A stretch of 64,000 nt of DNA, taken from Larix kaempferi (lineage: Eukaryota; Streptophyta; Pinopsida; Pinales; Pinaceae). This document shows, piece by piece, positions 1 through 10,200 of this stretch. A program made the position numbers and the translations under genes. The stretch is from assembly GCA_027924585.1 (NCBI GenBank), contig BSBM01000372.1, positions 6,617,001 through 6,681,000 of the forward strand. Direction: 5' to 3'. The notes under the pieces are model-generated. The model made no database searches. It worked only from the letters and a program-made list of their open reading frames with translations, and had not been told where the DNA came from. How positions within the stretch are numbered: position 1 is the first letter of the stretch; the number at the start of each line of letters is the position of its first letter.

Positions 1-21
1 TTCGCTCCATGACAGTTACGC

Positions 22-249
22 GACGTATTCTGTAATCTCAGCGCAGATTCCGACTTAAAGTACCAGTCAAAGTGGATGCAGACCGAGGCGAAGATTCCGA
101 CCAAAAGTACCAGTCAAAGTGGACGCGACGTATTCTGTAATATATATAGCCGCTCAGCAGCGAGCTGTATAAGGGTTAACTAAAACGCCGATTTGGATAG
201 TTGCAGTGAGCTTTATAAGGGTTAATTAAAACGTTGATTTGGATGGTTT
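22..249. repeat. Short local duplications at the window start
   Basis: Two pairs of short direct repeats are visible. A block of about 35 bp beginning AGATTCCGAC occurs near 43-79 and again near 90-125. A block of about 43 bp beginning GAGCT(G/T)TATAAGGG occurs near 163-206 and 207-249. The word GACGTATTCTGTAAT also occurs twice. No coding content was recognised. Confidence 0.6.
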
Positions 250-1240
250 TAAAATTAGATAATTAATCTAAAACAAATAATCCAATTATTGAAATTACAA
301 AAATACCAAAATAATTATTTCTAGCAAAAATTTTAACCGGTTTTTATCCCAAAATCGCAGAAAAAGCTAAACGTTTTGGTTATCTTTTATCATACCTGGC
401 TAAGTAGTACAAAATCGAATTTATGCAAATCACGAGGACCACCAGCTGCTCAACTACAGCAACGTCAGAAGGTTTAACTGGGACCGTTGCAACTTGCACC
501 ATAGTAAAGTGGACCTCTACCTCACCCAGGATCGACCCCAAGACCCAGCAGATTCGGCGCTCTCCCAGTATTGAGCCAAAAAAAAAGTGGACCTCCATCC
601 AGTGGACTTTATTTGATTTTGTTTTTAATTTTTATAAATTTATTTTAGGGAGAATAGAGATGTGTACTTTTTATTTTACCTTTTTAAGGTGGAGTTTGTA
701 ATTTTCTGGGTAGAACTGTATTTGTATATTTTTTTTCAATAATTTGTAACTTTTCACAAAGGAGAAGTATAATTGCGTATAATTTTTTTAATAATTCTGT
801 AATTTCTGGCAAAAGATATCAGTATGGTTTCATATAATATTATAACGTGTTTAAAGGCAAAAAGGAGATGGAAAAAAAATTTAAAAATATTTTTTGATAG
901 TTGTTGGATGTATATTTTTACAATTTTCATATATTATCCCATGACTCTGGTTCTGCTTCAGAGGCCAAGGCATATTTAAGTAAGAATAAAATCCACTTGC
1001 ATTTCCTTATTTGGAGCAGACCCCCTCAAAATGCCTTTTTATTGAACACAATAGTAAGTAAGTGGTATGTGTCTTCCTATCTGGCTCTATAGGGAGACCC
1101 CTCTGTAGGGGAGTATGCGCCTCTTTAGGACATTCCGAGTAGCTGTAGGATTAGGCTCCTCCTTACTCCCTGCGGATTATTAGTGAGTGAATGCACCTCT
1201 GTAGGACATTCCGAGTAGCTGTAGGATTTCATCATCTATA
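250..1240. other. AT-rich stretch without a recognisable gene
   Basis: Short open frames here show no known motif. The only structure I see is a direct duplication of about 36 bp, sharing GGACATTCCGAGTAGCTGTA, at about 1117-1152 and 1191-1228. Confidence 0.5.
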
Positions 1241-1515
1241 TGTATTATTGGGTTATGCTGAATTTAACGCTCAAATTGGTCGCCATATTGACTCTGATAC
1301 CAATGTACAGAATGATCTCTGCAATAATGGTATATAATAAATATTTAATTAAATGAATGATAGATGATACAATACTCTTATGATTTTATAGGCATGGATT
1401 AGTCACAGATAACAAGATACAGAATGATCTCTGGTATATAATAAATATTTAATTAAATGACTGATAGATGATATAATACTCTCATGACTTTATAGGCATG
1501 GATTAGTCACAAGAT
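1240..1515 (-). mobile_element. LTR-element relic: primer-binding site beside an LTR edge
   Basis: At 1291-1302 the plus strand reads ACTCTGATACCA; its complement TGGTATCAGAGT closely matches the plant initiator-Met primer-binding site. On the minus strand it is followed at once by a short open start (MATNLSVKF), as expected just inside a 5' LTR. The sequence to the right (from about 1304, TGTACAGAATG) would then be the LTR. It contains a direct duplication of about 100 bp (1305-1406 and 1418-1511). No partner LTR was found, so this is a fragment. Confidence 0.4.
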
Positions 1516-1924
1516 TAAAGAGGCGAATGCTTTGATTTTTAGTTAAAGTTTAATTAATTATTTATTATATGAAGTATTTTATTTATTCTATGCTTTGGAT
1601 TTTTATGTGGGTTTTAATTGGAATTTACTAATTTTTTTTGCTAAAATTCAAATTTAGAAGTGTTTAAATTTTGTTTTTGAATCTATAAATAGATTCAACA
1701 CCTTCAAATACCCTATGATATTCAGATTATGCATTTTCCATAATTAATACATTTGATTTTAAAGTTTTTTATTGGTTTCCAACCCTACTTCAAATAAAAT
1801 AAGATGAAAATATACTCAAAAAAAATTAAAAAATAGAATATTTAAACTACACATTTATTACATTATTGTGTTTATTTTATTATTTATTATGATATTTTAA
1901 TATTATTAATGCTTATGTTATTTT
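1515..1924. other. AT-rich gap, nothing recognised
   Basis: Very AT-rich sequence with no open frame of note, no terminal repeats and no clear tandem array. Confidence 0.5.
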
Positions 1925-2480
1925 ATACATAACAAACATGACTCTTATTCCTTCAAGAAATGTACCAAATGTACCTTGAAAAATCATCAATGGAGGTTAA
2001 AATATACTTCGCACCTTTAGTGATCACTGTGAAGAAGTTCCAAATGAGTCTTCACTCTCCATGATTTACCTCTCTCAAAGGTATCCTGATGATGCTTACT
2101 AAGAACACACCCTTCACATACTCCATGAGGGAGAATAAATTTAGGTAGTTTAGTAGCTATGTAATGTTTCACCATCATTTTCAAGCTCCAAAAATGTAGA
2201 TGTCTAAATTGCTTATGGAAAACTATGCTCCAATCATATGCATAAAAGTTTAGTAGCTATGTAATGTTTTACCATCATTTTCAAGCTCTAAAAATGTAGA
2301 TGTCTAAAATGTTTATGGAAAAGTATGCTCCAATCATATGTCTGAACTATTAGTGTAGTATATCTAGAGACATTATTTGGAACACCATGGAACTTGTACA
2401 ATCCATATTTGGGATTAAGAAATCGGCCTTTAGCAATAACTATCCCAATTGTTCACATCTTCCACAAAAAATCGATCTTG
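1925..2480 (-). pseudogene. Ty1/Copia integrase relic
   Basis: Minus-strand translation across frames gives a GAG-pre-integrase zinc finger: His-x4-His (HKQFRH), then VCEGCVLSKHH supplying the Cys pair, then GKSWRVKTHLELLHSD and further on SIDDFSRYIW, the start of the Copia integrase core. Family members place this between protease and reverse transcriptase. Stops and frame changes are frequent and no LTRs were found, so it is a dead internal fragment. Part of the zinc-finger segment is tandemly duplicated (next entry). Confidence 0.75.
2148..2341 (-). repeat. 100-bp tandem duplication inside the Copia relic
   Basis: The segment starting GTTTAGTAGCTATGTAATG at 2148 recurs at 2248 with few differences and the same order of words. 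It duplicates the coding stretch around SLKMMVKHYIATKL. Confidence 0.8.
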
Positions 2481-2520
2481 CTAGAATTTAACCTTTTTGT
2501 TAGTTTAGCTAAGTTTCCGA

Positions 2521-2735
2521 GAGGGGTGTAGCTCAACTTGAAAATGAAGTGAAATGAGATGACATGTTGTAAAAGAGGTCATGAGTTCAAATCACCTCGA
2601 CTTGCTCGAGTCCCATGCTTGTGGGCTATGTAGGTGCACCTAGGGGTATAGTGATAGCAGACGAGAATCAAACCCATGTAACACAAGTACGTGTACTGCC
2701 CCAATTGTTGATTCCCCTATTACAAAAGCATTTGT
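2521..2735 (+). mobile_element. tRNA-derived SINE, copy 1
   Basis: The 5' part has RNA polymerase III promoter-like boxes: TGTAGCTCAACTTG (2527-2540, box A-like) and GAGTTCAAATC (2583-2593, box B-like), about 45 bp apart as in tRNA-derived SINEs. The following body, with GCTTGTGGGCTATGTAGGTG, is shared with the copy at 15175-15353. SINEs are non-autonomous and use LINE proteins. The ends and target duplication were not resolved. Confidence 0.65.
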
Positions 2736-3289
2736 GGTACCAGCAACGAATTAGTACTAAAGTCGAATACATCTAACATATTCCCCTCAGGGTGCTTGAG
2801 AAACCTTGCACAACATGGCATAGGCCCCTCTAGTGAAACTAGTCTTTATGCCTCATGAAATGGTATTTTAACTCATTGTATTGGTGTTTTCAATAAGCAT
2901 TAAAAGTCATTATATTGCTCAGGTTCTATTCAACTTTCAACATCCATAAGACTTATAGCCTTCCATTAATATTTGGAATTTTAGTGTATACTGATACACA
3001 AATCTAGGCTAATTGATAAAGTACTAATAAAAGTATATTTCTATCCTTATCTCATATATATATATATATATATATAATCAATCTTCTTATTTTTTTGATA
3101 TATACAATCATAGATATTGCTATTTAATTATGCTTAATCATTACTATTCATAAATCAAATAATATTAATCATAAAATTCATTAACACATACTCATTCAAT
3201 GCATTACATTTTGACTACTTCATTTATTCAACATTTTATAATCAATGATTCTATTATTATGCATAACCAAGTTACTCATTAAAAAAACA

Positions 3290-3620
3290 TTCAACTAAGT
3301 TAATTTTATATAATTTAATTTTATTTGGAAAACAATTTTAAAGATAAAATGAGTTATTTTAAAAATATATATTATTAATGGTGGAGTTTTAAATATTTTT
3401 AATTAATTCAATTTAATTTATATTTAAAGTAAAATTTTTTATTAATATAATTTATTCAACTAATTTAATTTTATATGATTTAATTTTATTTGGAAAATAA
3501 TTTTAAAAATATAAGGAGTTATTTTAAGAATATATATTATTAATGATGGAGTTTTAAATATTTTTAATTAATTCAATTCAATTTATATTTAAAGTAAAAA
3601 TTTCTATTAATATAATTCAC
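3290..3620. repeat. 165-bp tandem duplication
   Basis: Two adjacent AT-rich copies begin with TTCAACTAA at 3290 and 3455 and run in parallel to TTAATATAATT. Differences are a few substitutions and short length changes in A/T runs. Confidence 0.75.
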
Positions 3621-4381
3621 ATAACATAAGCATTATTCTATTTCCAAATTGAAATAGTAAGTAACCATTACAATCATAAAGTATAAATATAATAATAGTA
3701 ATTAAATAGAAAAATGATATAAGATTACAATCACAAGGTATAAATATAATAATAATAATTAAATAGAGAAATGATATAAGATGTTCAATGATAGTAGTAA
3801 TTTAGAAAAATGATATAAGATATTTAATAATAGTAATAACAATATTTTGGAGACATTTTCATGATTTAAAGGAAGTCATGGAATGATGGAAATATTAATG
3901 ATGATAAATGTGCATTAACATTAATTTTATTTAAAAAATATAAGAAACTATTTGATTTTTTTTAGAAATTTTTTTTTCCAAAAAACTTTATTAATGAAAA
4001 ATAATTTTTTATTAACTAATAAAAATGATATTTATCATTTTTTTAATTAGATATTTTACATAATATTATATTAATATAATTTAATTTAACATATTTTCCC
4101 AACCATTAAAAAATAATAAAATATGTAAAATTATATATACTTTCGGTTATTTATTAGTCCCCTAAATTTTTTATATGTTAATACATGAAGAACAATATCT
4201 TAAATAATTATTCCTTAACTAATGAAATTACTAATTATCATTTACTTAAAACATCAATTATATAATGTCTTTGCCTATTATGTGATAAGTTACTAAAAAT
4301 AAATTCCTAAATTTAAAAATACATATAAGATTTATACCATTGAATTTGGATATCTATGCTAAGATACAGGTTTCTTAGATT

Positions 4382-4515
4382 ATTAAACATTATTCTTACT
4401 TTTTGAATATAATGAATGATTTTTTTACAAATTTTGTTGATATTAATATATTAAACATTATTCTTACTTTTTAAATATAATGAATGATTTTTTTAGAAAT
4501 TTTGTTGATATTAAT
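4382..4515. repeat. 68-bp tandem duplication
   Basis: ATTAAACATTATTCTTAC begins at 4382 and again at 4450; both copies end in TTTTGTTGATATTAATAT. Confidence 0.75.
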
Positions 4516-5127
4516 ATATTTGAGTTATATATTTCTTATTCTTATTAGTTAATGCTAATTAATGATATAGGAATCAAAATAAAACATAATTAATATTTAT
4601 ATTAGATTTATAAATATAAAATCTAATTAATAGTAAAATTAAAAAATATTGTTATAAATTTTACTTTACTTTAAAATGGTTATTTTGCTTCTTTTCAAGT
4701 TGCTATGACTAAACATAATTATTAGTTGTGTTACAGAAAAGTTTGTCATCAATGCATCGTAAAAATAACAATATTTTCTACTATTTTCTGCATCATTTCT
4801 AAGTTATATGACCAATTATACATCATTTCCAACATGATCGAGTGAATTAAAAACCTGGAAAATATATTTTTCTCAATGAGATCAGATATTTAATGAAAAA
4901 TGGATGTTTACATCCATTTTTTTGTAAGAGCCGCCAAGTATGATATCTTTGGAACGTCTATAGGATGTAAATCGATAACCACAACCTATACAGTTCTGGA
5001 CGCGTATTGCAGGGTGATGGATTTGGGCTTAAATCAAACATGGCCTTGTGTCTTGGCTTGTATTAGGCGGCCTGAAGACCGTACACAACATTTTAAAAAT
5101 AATTTACAGAGCCTTTATAAACCATAA

Positions 5128-5560
5128 TGTCATCAACTAATTCCTCGAAGTGCAGCAAACCATTCATAATGCCAACTGTCTTATTGGATGATCTGTAGTT
5201 GAATTTCTATAAATATGGGTGAAAGAGATATGGTAAAAAGAAAATTTAAGCTTCAGCACTCTATGTCAATCATCACTTTTGAGTTATCAATAATTTGTAA
5301 TTTGGAGATGTATTATTTTTTAGTATATTACTTTTGGTTCCACAAAGCAAGAAGTTCAACTTTTGTATTTGTTCCATTATCAACATTTAACCACAAGTAA
5401 ATAGCATGGTTTCTTTTAACCTTGAAAAACATACCAGCTCCACAAATACCATCCTTATCTGCCCCCATCAAAATAGCCAATAAAAACTATGTAATGTACC
5501 CAAAATCCTCTATACATTATTTTCGAGAATTGAGATATCGATTTTTCCTTTCACTTCATT
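5128..5560 (-). pseudogene. LINE RNase H domain relic
   Basis: Minus-strand translation reads MGADKDGICGAG, then NHAIYLWLNV, NTKVELLALW, LQIIDNSKVMID and, after a frame change, HIYRN. These follow the order of the RNase H domain at the 3' end of plant L1-type LINEs: Asp-Gly-Ala strand, Glu in the VELLAL helix, Asp in the DSKV motif (here N-S-K-V) and the His-Ile-Tyr-Arg segment. In-frame stops and a shift show it is dead. No upstream reverse transcriptase was recognised beside it. Confidence 0.7.
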
Positions 5561-6092
5561 CAACAACCAAATGTATTCGTGCCATTGCTTACATGTAGTA
5601 TTAGATTGTTGTTTGAGCACATCTCTTAATTCCAATATCTTTTATCATGGAATAAATTTAAGAAATGTTTTATTATGTAAGTCAAATTCTTATAGCATTT
5701 ATTATGTAAGAATTTAAGCCTCATAACTAATTGGAAGCAATGCATTAAAGTACATATCACTTTGAAACTATTTAGTTAATTTTACTATTGGAAATCTTTA
5801 ACCATAACTTATCTATTATCAAGCTTTGTAAAGTCTTGACTATCATTCATATTGTTCTATTTAAGTATTAAAGTATAGTCATCTTAGGAATCTCAACTCT
5901 TTAAAAATTACATCATCACTTAATACTATAAGTCCAAATAACATCCTTATACAAATTCATCTAGTATATCTCTATTTAATAATTCTTTTAATTGATATTA
6001 ACACTATTACCAATGCCATGTTTTCTTGTAAATTGCAAATCATTAAACATTATGAATATAGTTACATGCATCTATGGTTGATAATGTTTACA

Positions 6093-6127
<35 letters not shown>

Positions 6128-7326
6128 GTATTGATAACCTACTAAATTTTATTTTTAAACTTATACTTTCATCTCACTAAGTGTAGCCCAAAAACATAAA
6201 ATCTTGTTTAATGTTAAAACTTAAACATACAAACATAGAGTAAATAAAAGTCCATTTTTTAAAAGCAACAACAATTCACTTATATGCAAAACAATTTCCC
6301 TAAGAACCTTTATATTAAGAGTACAAATTCAGATAACATACATTTGTTTAGCTTTATTTATAAGTAATGTGGCCAATTCAATTATGTGATCAACCTCTTA
6401 ACAAAATAAGATTTGATGAATTCATAATTTAAGCCTAGACATTAATAATTGCATTCATCATAATATTTGTATAGAATCATCTTTCAAATTATAAGAACAT
6501 ACTAAAGCATGGGATTTAATCACATAACTAAATATTATTTCTAAGAGAATAATCAATAATTTAATAAGTACTTAATATCCTCATTTCTAAACCAAACATT
6601 GCTTGGAATTCATTAAATCAACATATTATTTCCCACTATCTTAAATAACATGGTAACATATCTAGACAATTGGAACAATTCAATTTACCACAAGACTAAT
6701 TTGAATAAATGTTGATTTACTTAAATAATGATAGCTTGACATAATTGGAGAACACTTATTGGTTTTAGAAAACCTTTATGATTAAAGGCTTGACCCATTT
6801 GACTCTCTGTCAGACGTATGTTTTCCCACCTAGAAGTCACCCCAAGTTAAGAAACGAATCCACTAAGACAAAAGAGACTAATGAATATTCCACCATACCT
6901 GAACCCTAAACACTCTTCCATATATAAATAGTTTTATTTGGTCGAGGTCGGCTATTAAGCTATCCGCAAATGAATTAAAGTTCTTCGCTCAATACTATGG
7001 AGACCAATCCTAATAATTTAATGTATAAAACTTTCAATACTTACTAATTGGAAATTAGTAAACTTGCTCCAAATATATATGTATATATTAGAGCACTTGG
7101 GTTACACCATTTAAAAAAAATGTTATTTGATTCAGGAGTTTGAATTATTAGAGTTCTCAACCCTAATAAACGAAAAGCAAAACCAGTTATCATACGTTTC
7201 GGCCTTGCAAGCTTAATGCAAGGATTAAATTAAGAACATGTATTGGGGAATAAGGAAAATGAGAGGATCGTCCCTATGCAACTTACAGTCCTGTCCTGGA
7301 GAGAATTCAAGTTCTTGCATAAGAGG
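5561..7326. other. AT-rich region without recognised genes
   Basis: A (CT)n(TA)n microsatellite lies at 6093-6128. I see no domain, terminal repeat or structured RNA. The right edge ends in GCAAG, the target duplication of Chromo-1. Confidence 0.5.
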
Positions 7327-7331
7327 GCAAG

Positions 7332-8235
7332 TGATCCGTCGGATCCCAACTTGTGTGCATTAAAAGTTTTTAAAGAATGCGTTTATTAGTTTGTTTTCTT
7401 CATAGGACAGCATTAACAGTTTATTGAATGCTTTAAAACAGGGATGAAAAGCAAACTAAACAGAAATGGGAAACAGAGAATGAAAAATGAGAGTCACAAA
7501 TGCAGAAGTTGTTAACGGAGTTCACCCCCTTCACTGGGCTACGTCTCCGGGTCCCTCTCCAATAGGTACCGATCCAATTAACATCTCTAAAATGGTACAA
7601 AATGGTTCTGGAATCAACTTCAGCAACTGTAAACAGAATGCTGTACAAAGTCTTCAAGACTTCTCTTCTGGAAATTACAATTAGCCTTCAAAAGGCAAAG
7701 AAAGCTAAGTTATAACAGAGAATGTCGACTTCCACAGCAACAACATCTAGACACTTCACAGCAAAACTCTCCTCTCTTCACTCGCTGAATACCTCTGATT
7801 ATAAAGCAGCAGGTCGCCCTTTTCAAACCCCAGCTTGGTGCTTCTGTTTTATCTCTGCAAGATTCTCATAACAACAAAACGATACTCTGTGCTCTAACCA
7901 ATCTGAATCTCCCCCTCGGAAATGTGGCCAGCATCCCTATTTTAGGCGTTCAAAGGGAGCATAAGTAATGGGTTCGTCTCATCTGCTACTCGTCTCTTCA
8001 TATTCCAACTATCTTTTAATTACCGTCGAAACATTTCACTGGCTGTATATTCATTTATGTTCCACTAAATGTGGCAACGACTCCACCTACCACACAATAG
8101 TTTAATTTTGGAACATGTGACTTATCCTGTTAGGTGCCGACCCCATGGAGTATAGCTAAGCTTTGGACTTGTTTAATAACCATCGTACCATATTGGATCA
8201 GTGTAATTTTTGAAGATGAATAATCCACCAGATCA
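7332..8235 (-). repeat. Chromo-1 3' LTR
   Basis: 904 bp, same length as its partner at 12963-13866. On the minus strand it begins TGATCTGGTGG and ends CGGATCA. It lies directly downstream of the polypurine tract at 8236-8244. Confidence 0.95.
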
Positions 8236-8244
8236 TTCCTCCCC
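8236..8244 (-). other. Chromo-1 polypurine tract
   Basis: The plus strand TTCCTCCCC reads GGGGAGGAA on the element strand, directly against the 3' LTR. This is the expected plus-strand DNA primer. Confidence 0.85.
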
Positions 8245-8277
8245 ATTGGAGAGCTTTTGGACTGCCAAAATCCTAAG

Positions 8278-8769
8278 TCACTCGGCAAGTAAGTGAGGGT
8301 ACAGCTCCCTCACTTTTCCAATCTCTATCCATCTTGCTTTTCTAGGATGCATGCCTTTAAGCCCCACTCGAAGGTACTCAGCATTCCCCTTTCGTGAAGT
8401 CTTTACAATTCGGTCAAGAATAACATCATCCTGCAATTCTTTCATATATTCGGGTGCCATATCATCGACTGAAGGAATCTGTATGTTAGTTTCCTCATCC
8501 ATGATCATAGGAGGCTCATATAATTTAAGATTCTCAACATTGACAACTGAATAGATTTGCATGTATGGAGGTAAATTCAAGCGGAAAGCATTAGTACCGA
8601 TCTTTTCCAAGATCTCAAATGGACCATAACTGATAGGCTTAAGCTTTTTACCTTCACCTTTCATTCTCTCTTTGGTGATATGTAACCAAACTTGGTCACC
8701 AACCTGAAATTGATGATCTACTCGATGCTTGTCATGTCTGGCTTTGTACTTTGCCTGGCTCTTCTCCAA
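8278..8769 (-). CDS. Chromo-1 integrase C-terminus and chromodomain (open segment)
   Basis: 163 codons in the same frame as the rest of gag-pol. The N-terminal part (QAKYKARHDKHR, FQVGDQVWLH, YGPFEILEKIG, YSVVNVENLK) is the integrase C-terminal domain with its GPF-type motif. The last 50 residues (ILDRIVKTSRKG, EYLRVGLKG, ARWIEIGKV, YPHLLAE) have a chromodomain-like pattern, with G-L-K-G where many members have W-K-G. The frame ends at its own stop 33 bp before the polypurine tract, as is usual for the 3' end of pol. It is separated from the integrase core by several nonsense codons. Confidence 0.85.
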   Translation of the reverse strand: MEKSQAKYKARHDKHRVDHQFQVGDQVWLHITKERMKGEGKKLKPISYGPFEILEKIGTNAFRLNLPPYMQIYSVVNVENLKLYEPPMIMDEETNIQIPSVDDMAPEYMKELQDDVILDRIVKTSRKGNAEYLRVGLKGMHPRKARWIEIGKVRELYPHLLAE

Positions 8770-9015
8770 CTGTTCCCGAACTGCCTGCTACATTGCTTGG
8801 ATTCTCTGAATAAACCTTAAAGCTTTATCTGCATCATGATGTCCATCCACTGCATCTTTGCCAAAAGAGAAGTCCATAGGTGTTTTTGGCAGATAACCAA
8901 AACAAGTTTCAAAAGGAGATTTCTTCGTGGAAGAATGAACTGCATGGTTGTAAGCATTCTGCATGTACTACAACTACTCATCCCAGAGTTTAGGATGTTT
9001 ACTACAATATCCTCA
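8770..9015 (-). pseudogene. Chromo-1 integrase segment interrupted by four stops
   Basis: The reading frame continues from the catalytic core into the C-terminal domain but carries TAG at 8788-8790, 8968-8970 and 8974-8976, and TGA at 9013-9015. All are in frame with gag-pol. Between them the sequence is normal for the family (for example NAYNHAVHSSTKKSPF and YLPKTPMDFSF), with no frameshift. Confidence 0.85.
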
Positions 9016-10167
9016 GAGCAGCTCAACCACTGTTCTGTTTACTACCTCTGTTTTCCCATCGGTCTGTGGATGAAAAGCTGTACTTTTCTTAAGTTTAGTA
9101 TCCATGAGCTCCCATAATGTTGACCAGAATTCTCCCAAGAACCGAGAATCCCGATCAGATATAATAGACATGGGTAGCCCAAAATGTACCCAAACATTTT
9201 GAAAGAAAAGATGAGCTGTTTGTTTAGCAGTGATCTGTTTGTTACATGGCATCAAGATACACATTTTGCTGAATCTATCCACAACAACATATAGATAATC
9301 ATGCCCTTTTCTAGACATAGGTAGTCCTCCTACAAAGTCCATAGAGATGCTTTCCCAAGGACGAGAAGAAATTGGAAGAGGTGTGTACAAACCCAATTTC
9401 CTGTTGCTAGGATTACTTGTTGCACACATAACACAACCTCTTATGTATTTAGCTACAGTTTCCTGCATCTGAGGCCAATAACAATGATTCTGCAATACTG
9501 TCAACGTTTTACTTACTCCAAAATGCCCTGCAATCAACAAACTGTGTGCTTCTCGAATCACATGCACCCTCTCTTTTTCTGGAATACAGAGTTTACCGAG
9601 ATGATACAAAAGCTGATTATGCACATAATAGTTCTCTTTCTGTTTACCATGTATTAGTGATGCATATACGTTCTTAAAATCTTTATCTTCTACATACTGT
9701 TCAACATAACTCTCATGTGTTAATGAACTGTTTTGAAGAATAATTGAAGCGTTTGTAGGCGTCCTCGATAACATGTCTGCTACCTTATTATGAATTCCCT
9801 TTTTGTATTTAATTACGAGATGAAACTGTTGTAAGAATCCCATCCATTTTAGATGCCTATTTTGCTGTACTTTAGTTTGAGATTGCAGATATTGAAGTGG
9901 CTGATGATCAGTATGTATGACTGTTTCTTTTCCCATGATATAATGTTTCCACTTCTTCACACTTTGTACTAAAGCATACAATTCTTTGTCATAAGTCGGA
10001 TAGTTACTTACCACAGTAGAGAATGTTTCTAAATGGTAATAGACTGGCTTCCTCCCTTGCATCAAAACGGATCCCATGGCAAACCCGCTGGCATCGGTTT
10101 CAATCTCAAACGGCTGCTGCAAATTTGGCAAAGTCAGAACCGATGCTGTGCTAATCCTTTCCTTCAA
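9016..10167 (-). CDS. Chromo-1 RNase H and integrase core (open segment)
   Basis: 384 codons including the terminal stop. RNase H comes first: FEIETDASG (Asp), YPTYDKELYAL (Glu), HTDHQPLQ (Asp), NKVADMLSR (Asp). The integrase His-His-Cys-Cys finger follows (EAHSLL..GHFG, CVMC), then the catalytic triad in SMDFVGG, SDRDSRF and DGKTEVVNRT. The reaction of the family is degradation of the RNA strand and insertion of the cDNA. All key residues are visible. The apparent start is only the first Met after the TAG at 10201; the true polyprotein continues through from gag. Confidence 0.9.
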
Positions 10168-10200
10168 AGCGTCGAAGGCTTTCTGATGCTTGCCTCCCCA

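Larger units (their letters stand above)
2736..5125. other. AT-rich region with local tandem duplications
   Basis: No gene is recognised. Contents: a (TA)n run at 3054-3076; a tandem duplication with period 165 bp at 3290-3620; a short repeated block near 3667-3780; and a tandem duplication with period 68 bp at 4382-4515. Open frames in this stretch, including one at 4900-5127, look incidental; the latter lies opposite the LINE relic. Confidence 0.5.

Noticed and set aside
4900-5127. A 75-codon plus-strand ORF as a gene.
   Set aside because: No motif and adjacent to a decayed LINE on the other strand; probably incidental.
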